From: Alphaproteobacteria bacterium
GTDB lineage: Bacteria; Pseudomonadota; Alphaproteobacteria; JAPYRI01
DNA: 58,791 nucleotides
Direction: 5' to 3'
Assembly: GCA_029941135.1 (NCBI GenBank)
Contig: JAPYRI010000007.1
Location: 1-58,791 of the forward strand
A program made the position numbers and the translations under genes. The notes beneath the pieces are model-generated. The model was not told the DNA's origin. It saw only the letters and a program-made list of their open reading frames with translations, and ran no database searches. This document shows positions 38,720 to 48,297 of this stretch, one piece after another. Positions within the stretch are counted from its first letter, which is position 1. Each line of letters starts with the position of its first letter.

Positions 38720-39533
38720 CCCCGGTCATTTGATCGACGATCTTCTGGTAGTCGCTCGCATCCGAATAGTCTTGAGTGTGCACAAAATGGGTTGCGCCCG
38801 CGTCCCTATAGGCCGTGGCCATTTCTATCGCTTGGGCTGGGTTTTCCAAAGGTAGGGTTTTCATGACCACAGTTTCCAAAGGTGGCCGGCCCAAGTCTGT
38901 AGCTTGTTGAGTGCTGCTTTCTACCAACGGCTTCAGTTCTTCGGGCAATATTCCGACCGGAATCCAGCCATCTCCCACCCTCAATGCACGGGGGATCGCG
39001 ATGTGTGGCGCGCCGCCAATCAGAAACGGCGGGCGTTTCGGACGGGGTTTCAGGATTAGTTCCTGGCCGTTTTCGACCACGCTCTCGTTATCGAAAGCGC
39101 GGTGCAGAAATTCGAGAGTCTCGTCGGTGATTTTACCGCGCTTCGATCGATCGACGCCGAGCGCGGTAAACTCCTCGGCCATCCAGCCCGGCCCAATCCC
39201 CATCATCATGCGCTCGTTCGATAGCACTTGAATGGTGGCAAGCCATTTGGCAGTCAGCAGTTTAGGGCGATAGGGGATGATCAGCACTCCGGTGCCGAGG
39301 CTGATGCGCTGGGTCACGCCAGCCAGATACGTGAGCACACTTAGGGGATCGAGGATCGCGCCCATGTCGCCACTGAGCCCAAACTCGTTGTTCCAGCCCG
39401 GCGGCGGAAAGCCAATGTGATCGTTGAGCCAGATCGAGTTGAGGGTCGAGCGGTCGGCGATCTGCGCACACGCGGAAAGGTTTTCAGGCGTGGCGTGTGG
39501 TCCCCAATTGCGGATGTTGATGCCGAGTTTCAT
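38697..39533 (-). CDS. LLM class F420/FMN-dependent oxidoreductase
   Basis: KLGINIRNWGPHATPENLSACAQIAD, SIWLNDHIGFP, RISLGTGVLIIPYRPK, GIGPGWMAEEF. Confidence 0.9.
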   Translation of the reverse strand: MKLGINIRNWGPHATPENLSACAQIADRSTLNSIWLNDHIGFPPPGWNNEFGLSGDMGAILDPLSVLTYLAGVTQRISLGTGVLIIPYRPKLLTAKWLATIQVLSNERMMMGIGPGWMAEEFTALGVDRSKRGKITDETLEFLHRAFDNESVVENGQELILKPRPKRPPFLIGGAPHIAIPRALRVGDGWIPVGILPEELKPLVESSTQQATDLGRPPLETVVMKTLPLENPAQAIEMATAYRDAGATHFVHTQDYSDASDYQKIVDQMTGVIQPAVT

Positions 39534-39636
39534 GGTGGTGCTCCCGCCTCTCGTTTGTTCGACCCTGGTTTATTGTGGTCCACTGGAACCACAGGTACAT
39601 TCGCCATTAGTTTAACATATTTTGGGGAAGGAATTC

Positions 39637-40311
39637 ATGACCACAATCCTAGTGACCGGCGCGGACCGGGGCATTGGTGCGGCGCTCGTGCGTGGATATT
39701 CCGCCCGTGGCGATGCCGTCATTGCCGCCTGTTTGGGTGAGGGTGCCGATCTTAAAGCCGAAGACATTCATGTGGAAGCAGGCGTGGACGTCACCAACAT
39801 GGCATCGCTTGAGGGTTTGCGCGACCGACTGGGCGATACCCGGCTCGACATGGTGATCAATAATGCCGGCGCGTTTCATCCGGATAAGTGGCCTGATTTT
39901 GATACCGACGCCATGCTGCGGCTCTATGACATCAACGCGCTCGGCCCCATGCGCGTGGTATCGGCGCTCGAACCCTTAATGGGTGAAGGCGGCAAAATCG
40001 GCATCATCACCAGCCGGGTGGGGTCGCTTACCGACAACAGTTCGGGCGGCATGTACGGCTATCGGATGTCGAAAGCCGCCGGCAATGTGCTCGGTATCAA
40101 CCTCTATCACGAACTGCGCCCGCGGGGGATCGCCGTGATGCTATTGCATCCGGGACGGGTGGCGACCGAAATGACAGAGGACCTCGGGTCACTTGGCGAC
40201 TTCATTACACCCGAGCAAAGTGCGGCGGGGCTGATCGCGCGCATGGATAGCTTGGGACCTGATACGCCGCCCGAGTTCCGCCATATCAACGGCACACTGC
40301 TACCTTGGTAA
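39637..40311 (+). CDS. Short-chain dehydrogenase/reductase
   Basis: TILVTGADRGIGAALVRGYSARGD, DMVINNAGAF, YRMSKAAGN. Confidence 0.92.
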   Translation: MTTILVTGADRGIGAALVRGYSARGDAVIAACLGEGADLKAEDIHVEAGVDVTNMASLEGLRDRLGDTRLDMVINNAGAFHPDKWPDFDTDAMLRLYDINALGPMRVVSALEPLMGEGGKIGIITSRVGSLTDNSSGGMYGYRMSKAAGNVLGINLYHELRPRGIAVMLLHPGRVATEMTEDLGSLGDFITPEQSAAGLIARMDSLGPDTPPEFRHINGTLLPW

Positions 40312-40336
40312 TCAGATTTAAATGGGGAGACAATCA

Positions 40337-41056
40337 ATGATGACGGTGTTTGGTCTGGCCAAGACCTGGGATTTCCCCGACGCAAGCCCTTATGTGTGCA
40401 AGCTTGTCATGTGGTTGCGGCTGGCGGGTATCGACTATGACCTTCAATATGTGCCGTGGCCCGACATGATTGAGAAAGCGCCGCGCAAAAGTGTCCCGTG
40501 GATCGAAGACACCGACGGTGAAGTTATTCACGATACCACCCGCATCATTGACCGCTTGACCGAAAAGTATGCGGTGCAAATAGACGCGCATTTGTCGGAT
40601 CAGGGACGCGCTCAAATGCGCGCCTGGCAGCGGTTGTTGGAAGATCATTATTACTGGGCGTCGCTCGTGCACATGCGCTGGATCGATGACAACAATTGGC
40701 CGGCCTACAAAGAAGAGCTGGCAGCGGACTTGGAGCCCTCACCCGAAGTAGACGCTTTCTTTCAGGAAATTCGCGACTATCTGATGGGCGAGTTCAACGG
40801 TCACGCGGTCGGCAAAATGAGCACCGATGAAGTGCTCAAAGTCGCTGCTGAGGACTTGGACGCATTGTCGGACGGCCTTGGGGGTCAGCCCTATTTGATG
40901 GGCGACCGGCCAACTTCGGTGGATGCCATGCTGTACGCGTGTTTGCTCCAGACCTACGTCACCCGGTGCACGTCACCGACAGTGGACCACGCACGCACAA
41001 AAACCAATTTGGAAGCTTATTTCAACCGCCTCCACGCCGAATTCTGGACCGGGTAA
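40337..41056 (+). CDS. GST-fold protein (metaxin/FAXC-like), paralogue of 34514..35257
   Basis: DASPYVCKLVMWLRLAGIDYDLQYV, KSVPWIEDTDGEVIHDTTRIIDRL, PYLMGDRPTSVDAMLY. Confidence 0.82.
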   Translation: MMTVFGLAKTWDFPDASPYVCKLVMWLRLAGIDYDLQYVPWPDMIEKAPRKSVPWIEDTDGEVIHDTTRIIDRLTEKYAVQIDAHLSDQGRAQMRAWQRLLEDHYYWASLVHMRWIDDNNWPAYKEELAADLEPSPEVDAFFQEIRDYLMGEFNGHAVGKMSTDEVLKVAAEDLDALSDGLGGQPYLMGDRPTSVDAMLYACLLQTYVTRCTSPTVDHARTKTNLEAYFNRLHAEFWTG

Positions 41057-41065
41057 AGCCGGCGG

Positions 41066-41476
41066 TTAACCCACGACCACTCCCGAAACGACTTGCCACA
41101 CCAGCAGACAGCCGGTCAATATGCTGGTGGCTGCCGTGGTGATGGTTCCCAAAACGCGCGGATTGTTGGTGCTAGGTTCAATGAAGCCCATGCCGAAAAT
41201 GTGGGCTACACGCGCGGCAATAAACACAGCCGCCAAACCCAGGAGCACCAACGGGTTCATGGCACTCAATTCGAGCAGGGCGAGAGAGACAATGAAGATC
41301 GCCGCATTTTCGGCCAAGTTGCCGTGGGTGCGCACCCGCATCTCAACTTCAAGCACATCGCCGGTGCCAATGGCCACTTGATGTTTGCCCCGTCCGAGGC
41401 CGGTCCAAACCATCAGGGCGCTTTGCATAATGATAAGAATGCCGCCGGTAAAACCGGCGATAACCGGAAAGATCAT
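41066..41476 (-). CDS. MAPEG family membrane protein
   Basis: LGRGKHQVAIGTGDVLEVEMRVRTHGNLAENAAIFIVSLALLE. Confidence 0.85.
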   Translation of the reverse strand: MIFPVIAGFTGGILIIMQSALMVWTGLGRGKHQVAIGTGDVLEVEMRVRTHGNLAENAAIFIVSLALLELSAMNPLVLLGLAAVFIAARVAHIFGMGFIEPSTNNPRVLGTITTAATSILTGCLLVWQVVSGVVVG

Positions 41477-41511
41477 ATTTTGTCTCCTACAATGACAAGC
41501 TTGTCCTTCGT

Positions 41512-42369
41512 TCAGTTTGCCTCGATTGGATAGCGCCGTTCAAGAATGGCCTGAACAGCCCGCACCAACTGTATCTTACCGACCGCGCCGACAATACTCG
41601 GATCAATGTGGGAGAAGCCGTCGATTAGGAATAGCTCGGTTTTCGGCACTGCATCCGCCAAATCCATGCTTTCTGTATACGGAATCATGGTGTCTTCGCG
41701 GCCATGGATGAGAACAAGCCGTCCTGTCAATCTGTCGAGTTCACGATTTTTGAGTGACAGCTCGTTCATGCGATTTTTGACAGATCCCGGCAGCGCGCAG
41801 ATCAACTGTTCCAAGCGGTTCGCCTCGGTGTTTACGAACAGATCATAGGGGGGTGCCGCCTTTGGGCTCATACGGGCTCTCAAGTCTTCCGTCGGCGCTG
41901 AGGGCTGGTCCAGTTTTCGCTCGGCCAATTTTGTCAGGGCCCCTCGATCACTCGGAACAGTAAGCCGGTCAATATTGCTTTTGAGAAATAGCCATTTGGC
42001 GGCGGGGTGTGGGTGCGCGATTTGCCACGTCTGTTCACAGTGTGCCCGAAAGTGTCCGGTGTTGATAAAGGTGACCACCGCCTTGGTGTCGTAATAGCCG
42101 CCGATCCCAATGACGCAATCGATCCGGCCTTCTAGGCGCGGGGGTCGAGGGTCGCAAGCACTGTCGGGCCCACAGCGTACGATATGGCCAGCAGCGCGGT
42201 TCGGGTTTGCCCACTGGCGGGATACTGGGTGGATAGGTAAGAGGCAGAACTTGCGATTATTTGCGCTTCTTCCGGCCCGACCTGCATGAGCCTTGAGCCT
42301 GGCATATCTGGGACCAGCACGCGAAAGCGCGCGCGTGCGTTCGCTTGGCGCTTCGGAAGATTTGATCAT
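41512..42369 (-). pseudogene. Alpha/beta hydrolase, frameshifted at a C5 run near 42130 and lacking an intact N-terminus
   Basis: RVLVPDMPGSRLMQVGPEEAQ...GPTVLATLDPR in one frame, LEGRIDCVIGIGGYYDTKAVVTF...LVLIHGREDTMIPY...GFSHID in another. Confidence 0.7.
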
Positions 42370-43550
42370 GAAGGTGTCTCGGTCACTGGTGCCATTCCGT
42401 CCGTCACACCCGTTTTGGGCAGCATGCGAACCGCCAACGCGGACGCGACTGCGGTGCCGGCTGCGACCGTAAGCGCAGTGTTATATCCACCGCTTTGATC
42501 AAACAGGTAGCCCGCGAACCAGGGCGCCAAAAACCCGGCAAAGCCCCACGAAATGCACACGCGCCCATAGATGCGTCCGGCTGACAGAATGCCAAAGTAA
42601 TGGACGACGGCGGTAGGGTAGGCGACCACCAGCGCGCCGTAACTGAAACCGATCATGGCCAGGCACCCGAGTACGTAATTGACCGACCCTCCTTGGGCGA
42701 GCAGGAGTAGCACCACGGCCGTCAACAGGGGAAGGGCGGACAAAAGTGTGCGCACCGAGAACCGATCCGCAAGCCAGCCCGCCAACAATCCGCCGAGCAT
42801 GTATCCGCTTGCGTTTACGGCGGGTCCGGCAAACGCCGCGTCACCTCCGGCGGCCGCGACAATGCCGGCGCTATGGCCGATGGCCATGACCCCGGCAGCC
42901 GCGCCTGCACCGTACCCCAGCCACAAAACGGCTTCGGTGCCGTTGGCGCCTTTAACGGGTTTCATTTCTTCTGATCGCGGTTCCGGGGTGAAAGTCGCGC
43001 CCGAATATCGCAGCAACGTGGCGACCAAAATCCCGGTGGCGATAAATGTAACCGCCAGCCAATTCATGGCGGCGCTAATGCCACCCACATCGAGGGCGGC
43101 ACTCATCAAAGGCGGGGACAAACCCATACCGGCCGCGTACGAAGCGGCGGTGATGCCGATGGCAAATCCTTTACGGCCGGGCAACGCTTGGGCCGCCACT
43201 TGGATGGTAAAGCCATACCCGATGCCGTTTGCACCGCCAAACAGCAACCCGTAACCGATCCACAGCGGCAGTACTGACGTTCCCCAACCGCTGAGCACGA
43301 TGCCGACCGCCGACACCAGACAAACAGTGGCGGTAAAGATCGGCGGGGACACCCTTTGGTACACCCGGTGACCAATGAATAGGCCCACTGTTGCCGCAAT
43401 CATCGACACCGACAAAATTGAACTCACCTCAGCGCGAAACGCGCCTAACATTTCTTCCCAGGGTGCGAGAAAAATGGGAAAGACGAATACCGACCCGAGC
43501 ATGGCCATGAGGATCATGCAAGCGATCAAAGTTATGGTGCTGCGGTTCAT
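42366..43550 (-). CDS. MFS transporter
   Basis: About 12 hydrophobic segments; FGGANGIGYGFTIQVAAQALPGRKGFAIGITAASYAAGMG. Confidence 0.88.
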   Translation of the reverse strand: MNRSTITLIACMILMAMLGSVFVFPIFLAPWEEMLGAFRAEVSSILSVSMIAATVGLFIGHRVYQRVSPPIFTATVCLVSAVGIVLSGWGTSVLPLWIGYGLLFGGANGIGYGFTIQVAAQALPGRKGFAIGITAASYAAGMGLSPPLMSAALDVGGISAAMNWLAVTFIATGILVATLLRYSGATFTPEPRSEEMKPVKGANGTEAVLWLGYGAGAAAGVMAIGHSAGIVAAAGGDAAFAGPAVNASGYMLGGLLAGWLADRFSVRTLLSALPLLTAVVLLLLAQGGSVNYVLGCLAMIGFSYGALVVAYPTAVVHYFGILSAGRIYGRVCISWGFAGFLAPWFAGYLFDQSGGYNTALTVAAGTAVASALAVRMLPKTGVTDGMAPVTETPS

Positions 43551-43783
43551 GAATTTAAGTGCTTCGTTTCAAATGCTGATACGGGGTGGGTGCCGACGAA
43601 ACCCGTCAGCAGAAAAGCGCCGCTCGCGTTGATCGCGACTAAATACACCGTTGTCATTGTGGTAATCACGCTGTGTCCCTAAAATTTTCCTCACCCTGAC
43701 CGGGAGACTACGGGAAAACCGGTCGCGCGTTAAGCGCCGGTCGGATAAGTTGCGGAATAGCATTTAGCCGTGGAGGAAATCTC

Positions 43784-44413
43784 GTGACCGACGCAAACAT
43801 CCCAAATTGGCGCCTGCAGGGCGAAATCGCGCTCAACTGTAATTGCAAAGTGTTCTGCCCGTGCGTTGTGTCATTGGGCGAGCATCCGCCCACGGAGGGA
43901 CGTTGCTTTGCTTGGGCCGGTATTCATCTGGACAAGGGCAACTGGGGCGATCTTGCGCTTGACGGTCTGAATGTGGCCCTGTTGCTCGACATTCCGGGCC
44001 GTATGGCCGATGGCGGTTGGAGCGCGGCCGCATACATCGACGATCGGGCCTCGCCCAAGCAAGCCGAGGGATTGGAGAAGATATTGTCGGGTGCCGCGGG
44101 GGGACATACCGGTCTCTTTAGCCTGCTGGTGTCTGATTTTCTCGGCGTAAAGCGAGTGCCGATCACCTACGAGGTTGATGGTAAGGTGAGGCGGATTCAA
44201 ATCCCCAAAATTCTCGATGGCACCATCGAGCCGATAAAGGGCGTGAACAGCGATGAAGACGTGGTGATCAGGAACACACGGTATTGGATGTCGCCTGACG
44301 TCACTGTTGCCCAAGCGGGTAAATCGAAGTTCAAAGATTTCGGCCGGGTGTGGAACTTAACCGGGCGCTCAGCCGAATTGGCCGCCATCGACTGGAGCGG
44401 CCCCGGGCGCTAA
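43784..44413 (+). CDS. DUF1326 family protein
   Basis: WRLQGEIALNCNCKVFCPCVVSLGEHPPTEGRC. Confidence 0.88.
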   Translation: MTDANIPNWRLQGEIALNCNCKVFCPCVVSLGEHPPTEGRCFAWAGIHLDKGNWGDLALDGLNVALLLDIPGRMADGGWSAAAYIDDRASPKQAEGLEKILSGAAGGHTGLFSLLVSDFLGVKRVPITYEVDGKVRRIQIPKILDGTIEPIKGVNSDEDVVIRNTRYWMSPDVTVAQAGKSKFKDFGRVWNLTGRSAELAAIDWSGPGR

Positions 44414-44452
44414 TATCGCATCTTCGGCATCCAATGAGTTGAGGGAACGAGA

Positions 44453-45268
44453 ATGGCATTTGCCAATGACGGTGGTGTCGAACTGTGGTTTGACATCAAG
44501 GGTGAAGGCGAACCCATCGTGCTCACCGGCGGCTTCGGCCTGCTGCACGATCAATGGGACCGGGTCACCGACATATTGGCCCGCGACTTAAAAGTCATCA
44601 ATTGGAACTATAGGGGCGCGGGCCGCTCTGACCGGGGGTGGCCCGGTGGCTTTTCGCTCGACCGGTGGGTTGACGATCTGGAGCTCATTCTCGATCATGC
44701 GGGCATCGGCAAGGCGCATTTCTGGGGCACCTCGACTGGCTCCTTTCTGACCACCCGCTATGCCGCGCACCACCCCGCCCGGATTAAGTCCGTTGTTACC
44801 TATCCGTTGTTCAAAGCCAACGTGGCCTTCCGGACAGCGTTTACCGGTTTTCTTTTTGTTGCGGAAAACTTCGGCTATGAGGCGCTGGCAAAATTGACTC
44901 AGTGGATCGGTTGCGCCGAACATAACGTCTTCGGTGGCATGTCCAACGAGATGGCGAAGTTCGAAGCCGAATCCTTCGCGCGTAATTTCTCAATTGAGAG
45001 TTTGGCCAAAACCATGGAGATATTTGGACACTGTGATCTCACCTCCGATGTGGCGAAATTGACCATGCCGACTTTATTGTTGATGGGGAACTCCGGGCAA
45101 TTGGCGGCCAAGTCACCGGGAACATCAGAGCTTGTGGAGATCTTCAAATCCCAATGCGCCCATGCCGAGGTGGCGCTGATAGAAAGCGGGGGCGGCACGT
45201 ACTGCATGCTTGAAGAGCCCGAGGAAACAGCCGCCGTGGTGGTCGACTGGGTCAAAAATCATACCTAA
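44453..45268 (+). CDS. Alpha/beta hydrolase
   Basis: INWNYRGAGRSD, FWGTSTGSFLTTRYAAHHPARIKSVV. Confidence 0.88.
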   Translation: MAFANDGGVELWFDIKGEGEPIVLTGGFGLLHDQWDRVTDILARDLKVINWNYRGAGRSDRGWPGGFSLDRWVDDLELILDHAGIGKAHFWGTSTGSFLTTRYAAHHPARIKSVVTYPLFKANVAFRTAFTGFLFVAENFGYEALAKLTQWIGCAEHNVFGGMSNEMAKFEAESFARNFSIESLAKTMEIFGHCDLTSDVAKLTMPTLLLMGNSGQLAAKSPGTSELVEIFKSQCAHAEVALIESGGGTYCMLEEPEETAAVVVDWVKNHT

Positions 45269-45304
45269 ACGAACACTGAATTATGGAATGAGGGGAGGGT
45301 CAAA

Positions 45305-46051
45305 GTGACGAAACGTATCAAGGTCATCGTGCCAGTGCCCATGGACGCGGCAGGGGTCGCCAATCGAATTGCGCAACTGCCGCCGTCCCTCATCCGCGCG
45401 GGGTTCGAACCAGAATTTGTTGCGGTTTCTTGGGGTGCTGCTCTGGGTGATAGTCACCACGATATGCTGCTCATGGACTGGACCGTGTTTCAAGCTGGGA
45501 TAAAAGCGGAAGAAGAAGGGTTCGACGCCGTGTGTATCGATACCGTGAGCGATTCCGGTCTCTTTGCCCTGCGCTCGCGTCTGTCGATCCCGGTGCTGGG
45601 GCCGGGTCAGGTGTCGTTCCACACTGCCATGACACTGGGCAAGAAATTTTCGATTATCACCATGTGGGACGAATGGTTCCCGCTGTACCAAAAAACCATC
45701 ACCGAATACGGCTTGTCGCATCGAGTCGCGTCGATCCGGTCGATCAAAACCCGGCCCGACTTGGAAGACCTTCTGGAAGGCAAAGAAGATGTCATCTTCG
45801 AGAAGCTCAAAACCGAGGCCATGCGGGCGATAGATGAAGATGGCGCGGATGTAATCGTGCTCGGCTCCACGACCATGCACCAGTCCGCCGAATATCTGGC
45901 CGAGAACCTGCCAGTGCCGGTGATCAACCCGGGTCTTATCTGTTACAAAATGTGCGAGGTGTTGTTGGAACTCGGCCTTTCCCACTCGAAGCTGGCGTTT
46001 CCAGCACCGGAGGTGCCCAAGGACGACGAAGTGCTGGCGAACAACAACTGA
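45305..46051 (+). CDS. Asp/Glu/hydantoin racemase superfamily protein
   Basis: IKVIVPVPMDA, AVCIDTVSDSGLFALRSRLSIPVLGPGQ, VIVLGSTTMHQSAEYLAENLPVPVINPG. Confidence 0.82.
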   Translation: MTKRIKVIVPVPMDAAGVANRIAQLPPSLIRAGFEPEFVAVSWGAALGDSHHDMLLMDWTVFQAGIKAEEEGFDAVCIDTVSDSGLFALRSRLSIPVLGPGQVSFHTAMTLGKKFSIITMWDEWFPLYQKTITEYGLSHRVASIRSIKTRPDLEDLLEGKEDVIFEKLKTEAMRAIDEDGADVIVLGSTTMHQSAEYLAENLPVPVINPGLICYKMCEVLLELGLSHSKLAFPAPEVPKDDEVLANNN

Positions 46052-46073
46052 AGTAGAGCGGGAGGACAATGGC

Positions 46074-46475
46074 ATGAGCGAGACGTACCCCTACGAGTAC
46101 TACGTGGATATCGTGACCAAGCGGTATTTTGATGGCGTCGACAATAAGCGGCTCGACCAGATTCTCGACTGTTTCCACGCGGACGCGGTTTTGAAGGAAA
46201 TGACGTCGGACACCACGCACGCGGGCCGTGATACCGGCATCAAAGGCATGTTCGAGCGCCTGATCGTCGACAATGACCGGGTTTGGCATGGCAACTTTGT
46301 GCACACGGTGGACGTCGAGGGGGAAGCGATTTGCTCGCAGTTTTCGGTCGAAGTTGAGGCCACCGCCCTGCGGCTGGGGACACTGCGCTACGAGAACTGC
46401 AATCGCTTCTATCTGAAGGATGGCAAGTTTACCGAAGTGTTTGTCTATATGTCCGGCCAGAATTTGCTCACCTAG
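46074..46475 (+). CDS. SnoaL-like protein, tandem copy 1
   Basis: YFDGVDNKRLDQILDCFHADAVLKEMTSDTTHAGRDTGIKGMFERL; resembles next ORF. Confidence 0.78.
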   Translation: MSETYPYEYYVDIVTKRYFDGVDNKRLDQILDCFHADAVLKEMTSDTTHAGRDTGIKGMFERLIVDNDRVWHGNFVHTVDVEGEAICSQFSVEVEATALRLGTLRYENCNRFYLKDGKFTEVFVYMSGQNLLT

Positions 46476-46504
46476 CCAGAATCTGTTCACACAGGAGGTC
46501 GACC

Positions 46505-46903
46505 ATGCAGTACGAATCAAAACTCGACCGCGAACAATTGATTGATCTCGCCACCAAATCTTATTTTGGCAATGTGGATGACAAGAATCTGGACGCAGTG
46601 CTGACTTGCTTCCACGACGAGGCCCTGTTCACCATCCAAACCGATCGCACGACTCATTCCGGATCGGGTGAAATCCGCTGCATGTTTCAAGACTTTTTCG
46701 ATGACTACGAAAAAATCATCCACAAGAATTTCGTCTGCACAGCGGATGAGGAAAATGGCCGCATCTGTGCCGTTTTCGATGTTGAGGTCACCGACCTTGA
46801 AGGTAATGTGACTCGCATGCGGAACACCAATTTCTGGCGCGTGCGCGGCGATAAATTTCAAGAGGTCTATGTTTACATGAGCGGCGCCAACGTCCTCAAG
46901 TGA
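46505..46903 (+). CDS. SnoaL-like protein, tandem copy 2
   Basis: [45 protein letters not shown]...[21 protein letters not shown]. Confidence 0.78.
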   Translation: MQYESKLDREQLIDLATKSYFGNVDDKNLDAVLTCFHDEALFTIQTDRTTHSGSGEIRCMFQDFFDDYEKIIHKNFVCTADEENGRICAVFDVEVTDLEGNVTRMRNTNFWRVRGDKFQEVYVYMSGANVLK

Positions 46904-46910
46904 CCGCGGG

Positions 46911-47498
46911 ATGAAGCTGCCATTTGCCACGGTTGATGTCTTCACGGCGGAGCGTTTTGGCGGCAATCCGCTCGCCGTGGTACTGGATGGGCGCGACTTA
47001 AGCGCCGCTCAAATGCAGCATATTGCGGCCGATTTCAACTACTCCGAGACCACGTTCGTGCTGCCGCCCCAAGACCCCACCCACACCGCTCGCGTGCGTA
47101 TCTTCACGCCCCGCGCTGAAGTGCCCTTTGCTGGGCATCCGAACGTGGGCACAGCTTTCGTGCTCGCGCAACTGGGGCAGGTTTTTGGGTGCCCGATTGG
47201 TGATCAGCTCCAGTTTGGAGAACAGGCGGGTTTGGTCGAAGTTGAGCTTTTGACAGACCAAGACCAGGTTGTCGGCGCGCGTCTGCGCTCGCTCGCGCCG
47301 TCGGTATTGATCGGTACGTCCAACTTTTTTGAACTCGCGGTTGCCATCGCCATCGGCCTGTTCGGTTTCACATCCGGCGCGGCGCTAGCGACGGTAGTCG
47401 GCGTGCTGGTTGAAGTGCCGGTCATGTTGTCAGTGGTGAAGATGGTGAATAACTCCAAAGACTGGTACGACCGTAAGCCCGCAATCGCTTCGGGCTAA
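46911..47498 (+). CDS. Chimeric ORF: PhzF-like N-terminal half joined in frame to the C-terminal helices of an ACR3-type arsenite transporter
   Basis: [20 protein letters not shown]...[13 protein letters not shown] (PhzF) then [53 protein letters not shown] (ACR3 C-terminus). Confidence 0.75.
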   Translation: MKLPFATVDVFTAERFGGNPLAVVLDGRDLSAAQMQHIAADFNYSETTFVLPPQDPTHTARVRIFTPRAEVPFAGHPNVGTAFVLAQLGQVFGCPIGDQLQFGEQAGLVEVELLTDQDQVVGARLRSLAPSVLIGTSNFFELAVAIAIGLFGFTSGAALATVVGVLVEVPVMLSVVKMVNNSKDWYDRKPAIASG

Positions 47499-47899
47499 TT
47501 GCTGTCCCCGACAATCACTTCGTCAACCCGCTCGTCGTAGAAACAAAAGTAGCCTTTGATCGACAGCATCTCGTCGTAAGGTTCTTCATAGGACCAGGCG
47601 GCGTCCTCGGCCACCCGGTCGCCCACGGTGAACGCCCAATAGGATGCCGTGCCCTTGAACGGACAATAAGTATCGGTCGCGCTGGTGGTCAGCCCCACAT
47701 TGCGCACGTCGGTGCGGGGAAAGTAATAGCGCGGCGGGCAGTTTGATTCTGTGAGTTCTAGCGCTCGCTTTGTATCAGCAACCGTCTCACCGTTAATGAT
47801 CACACGAATGCGCTGGGGGACGGGCTCTAGGGTAAGAGTATGTGCCTTCTGTTTGACGTATCCCGGACCTGAATTACTTCCGTTTTGTGTGACGCTCAT
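47495..47899 (-). CDS. DUF427 domain protein
   Basis: [23 protein letters not shown]...PRTDV...[18 protein letters not shown]...AAWSYEEP. Confidence 0.9.
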   Translation of the reverse strand: MSVTQNGSNSGPGYVKQKAHTLTLEPVPQRIRVIINGETVADTKRALELTESNCPPRYYFPRTDVRNVGLTTSATDTYCPFKGTASYWAFTVGDRVAEDAAWSYEEPYDEMLSIKGYFCFYDERVDEVIVGDSN

Positions 47900-48064
47900 G
47901 AGCCTTTCCTTCCGAGTTCATTCCGTCCATTTTCCTCACTTATCGTAACCCGAATTGACAGATTCCCAAAATTTTCCGGGTTAGAGCTGCGTAGGAAAGT
48001 GGCAGTCAAGTGCCCCCGCGGTCACGGCTCGCAGTTTGATTTTACCTCCACGGGTAGCGTTTTT

Positions 48065-48175
48065 GCCTACTTCGGCCAGGGCATTTGCCGGTGGGCGATT
48101 GAGGGTTATCACTGCAACGCCGCCGGACAGAATTTCAATATCGATACAGTCGTACTTTTTTTCAGGTTTCATCAC
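48065..48175 (-). pseudogene. 5' remnant of an enoyl-CoA hydratase gene
   Basis: KKYDCIDIEILSGGVAVITLNRPPANALAEV then loss of family similarity. Confidence 0.6.
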
Positions 48176-48297
48176 ACCATCCTATAGAGCTATTGCCCCG
48201 GATCAATCCGGTTCGACATCAACGCATATCCCATATGCCGCCGTTGCATGGGATCATCTGTTAGACTTTGCGCCGGATGACATAGGAGCGTTTAGGA

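Noticed and set aside
45281-46075. 264-aa minus-strand ORF opposite the racemase-fold gene
   Set aside because: Antisense shadow ORF; the plus strand has clear family motifs.
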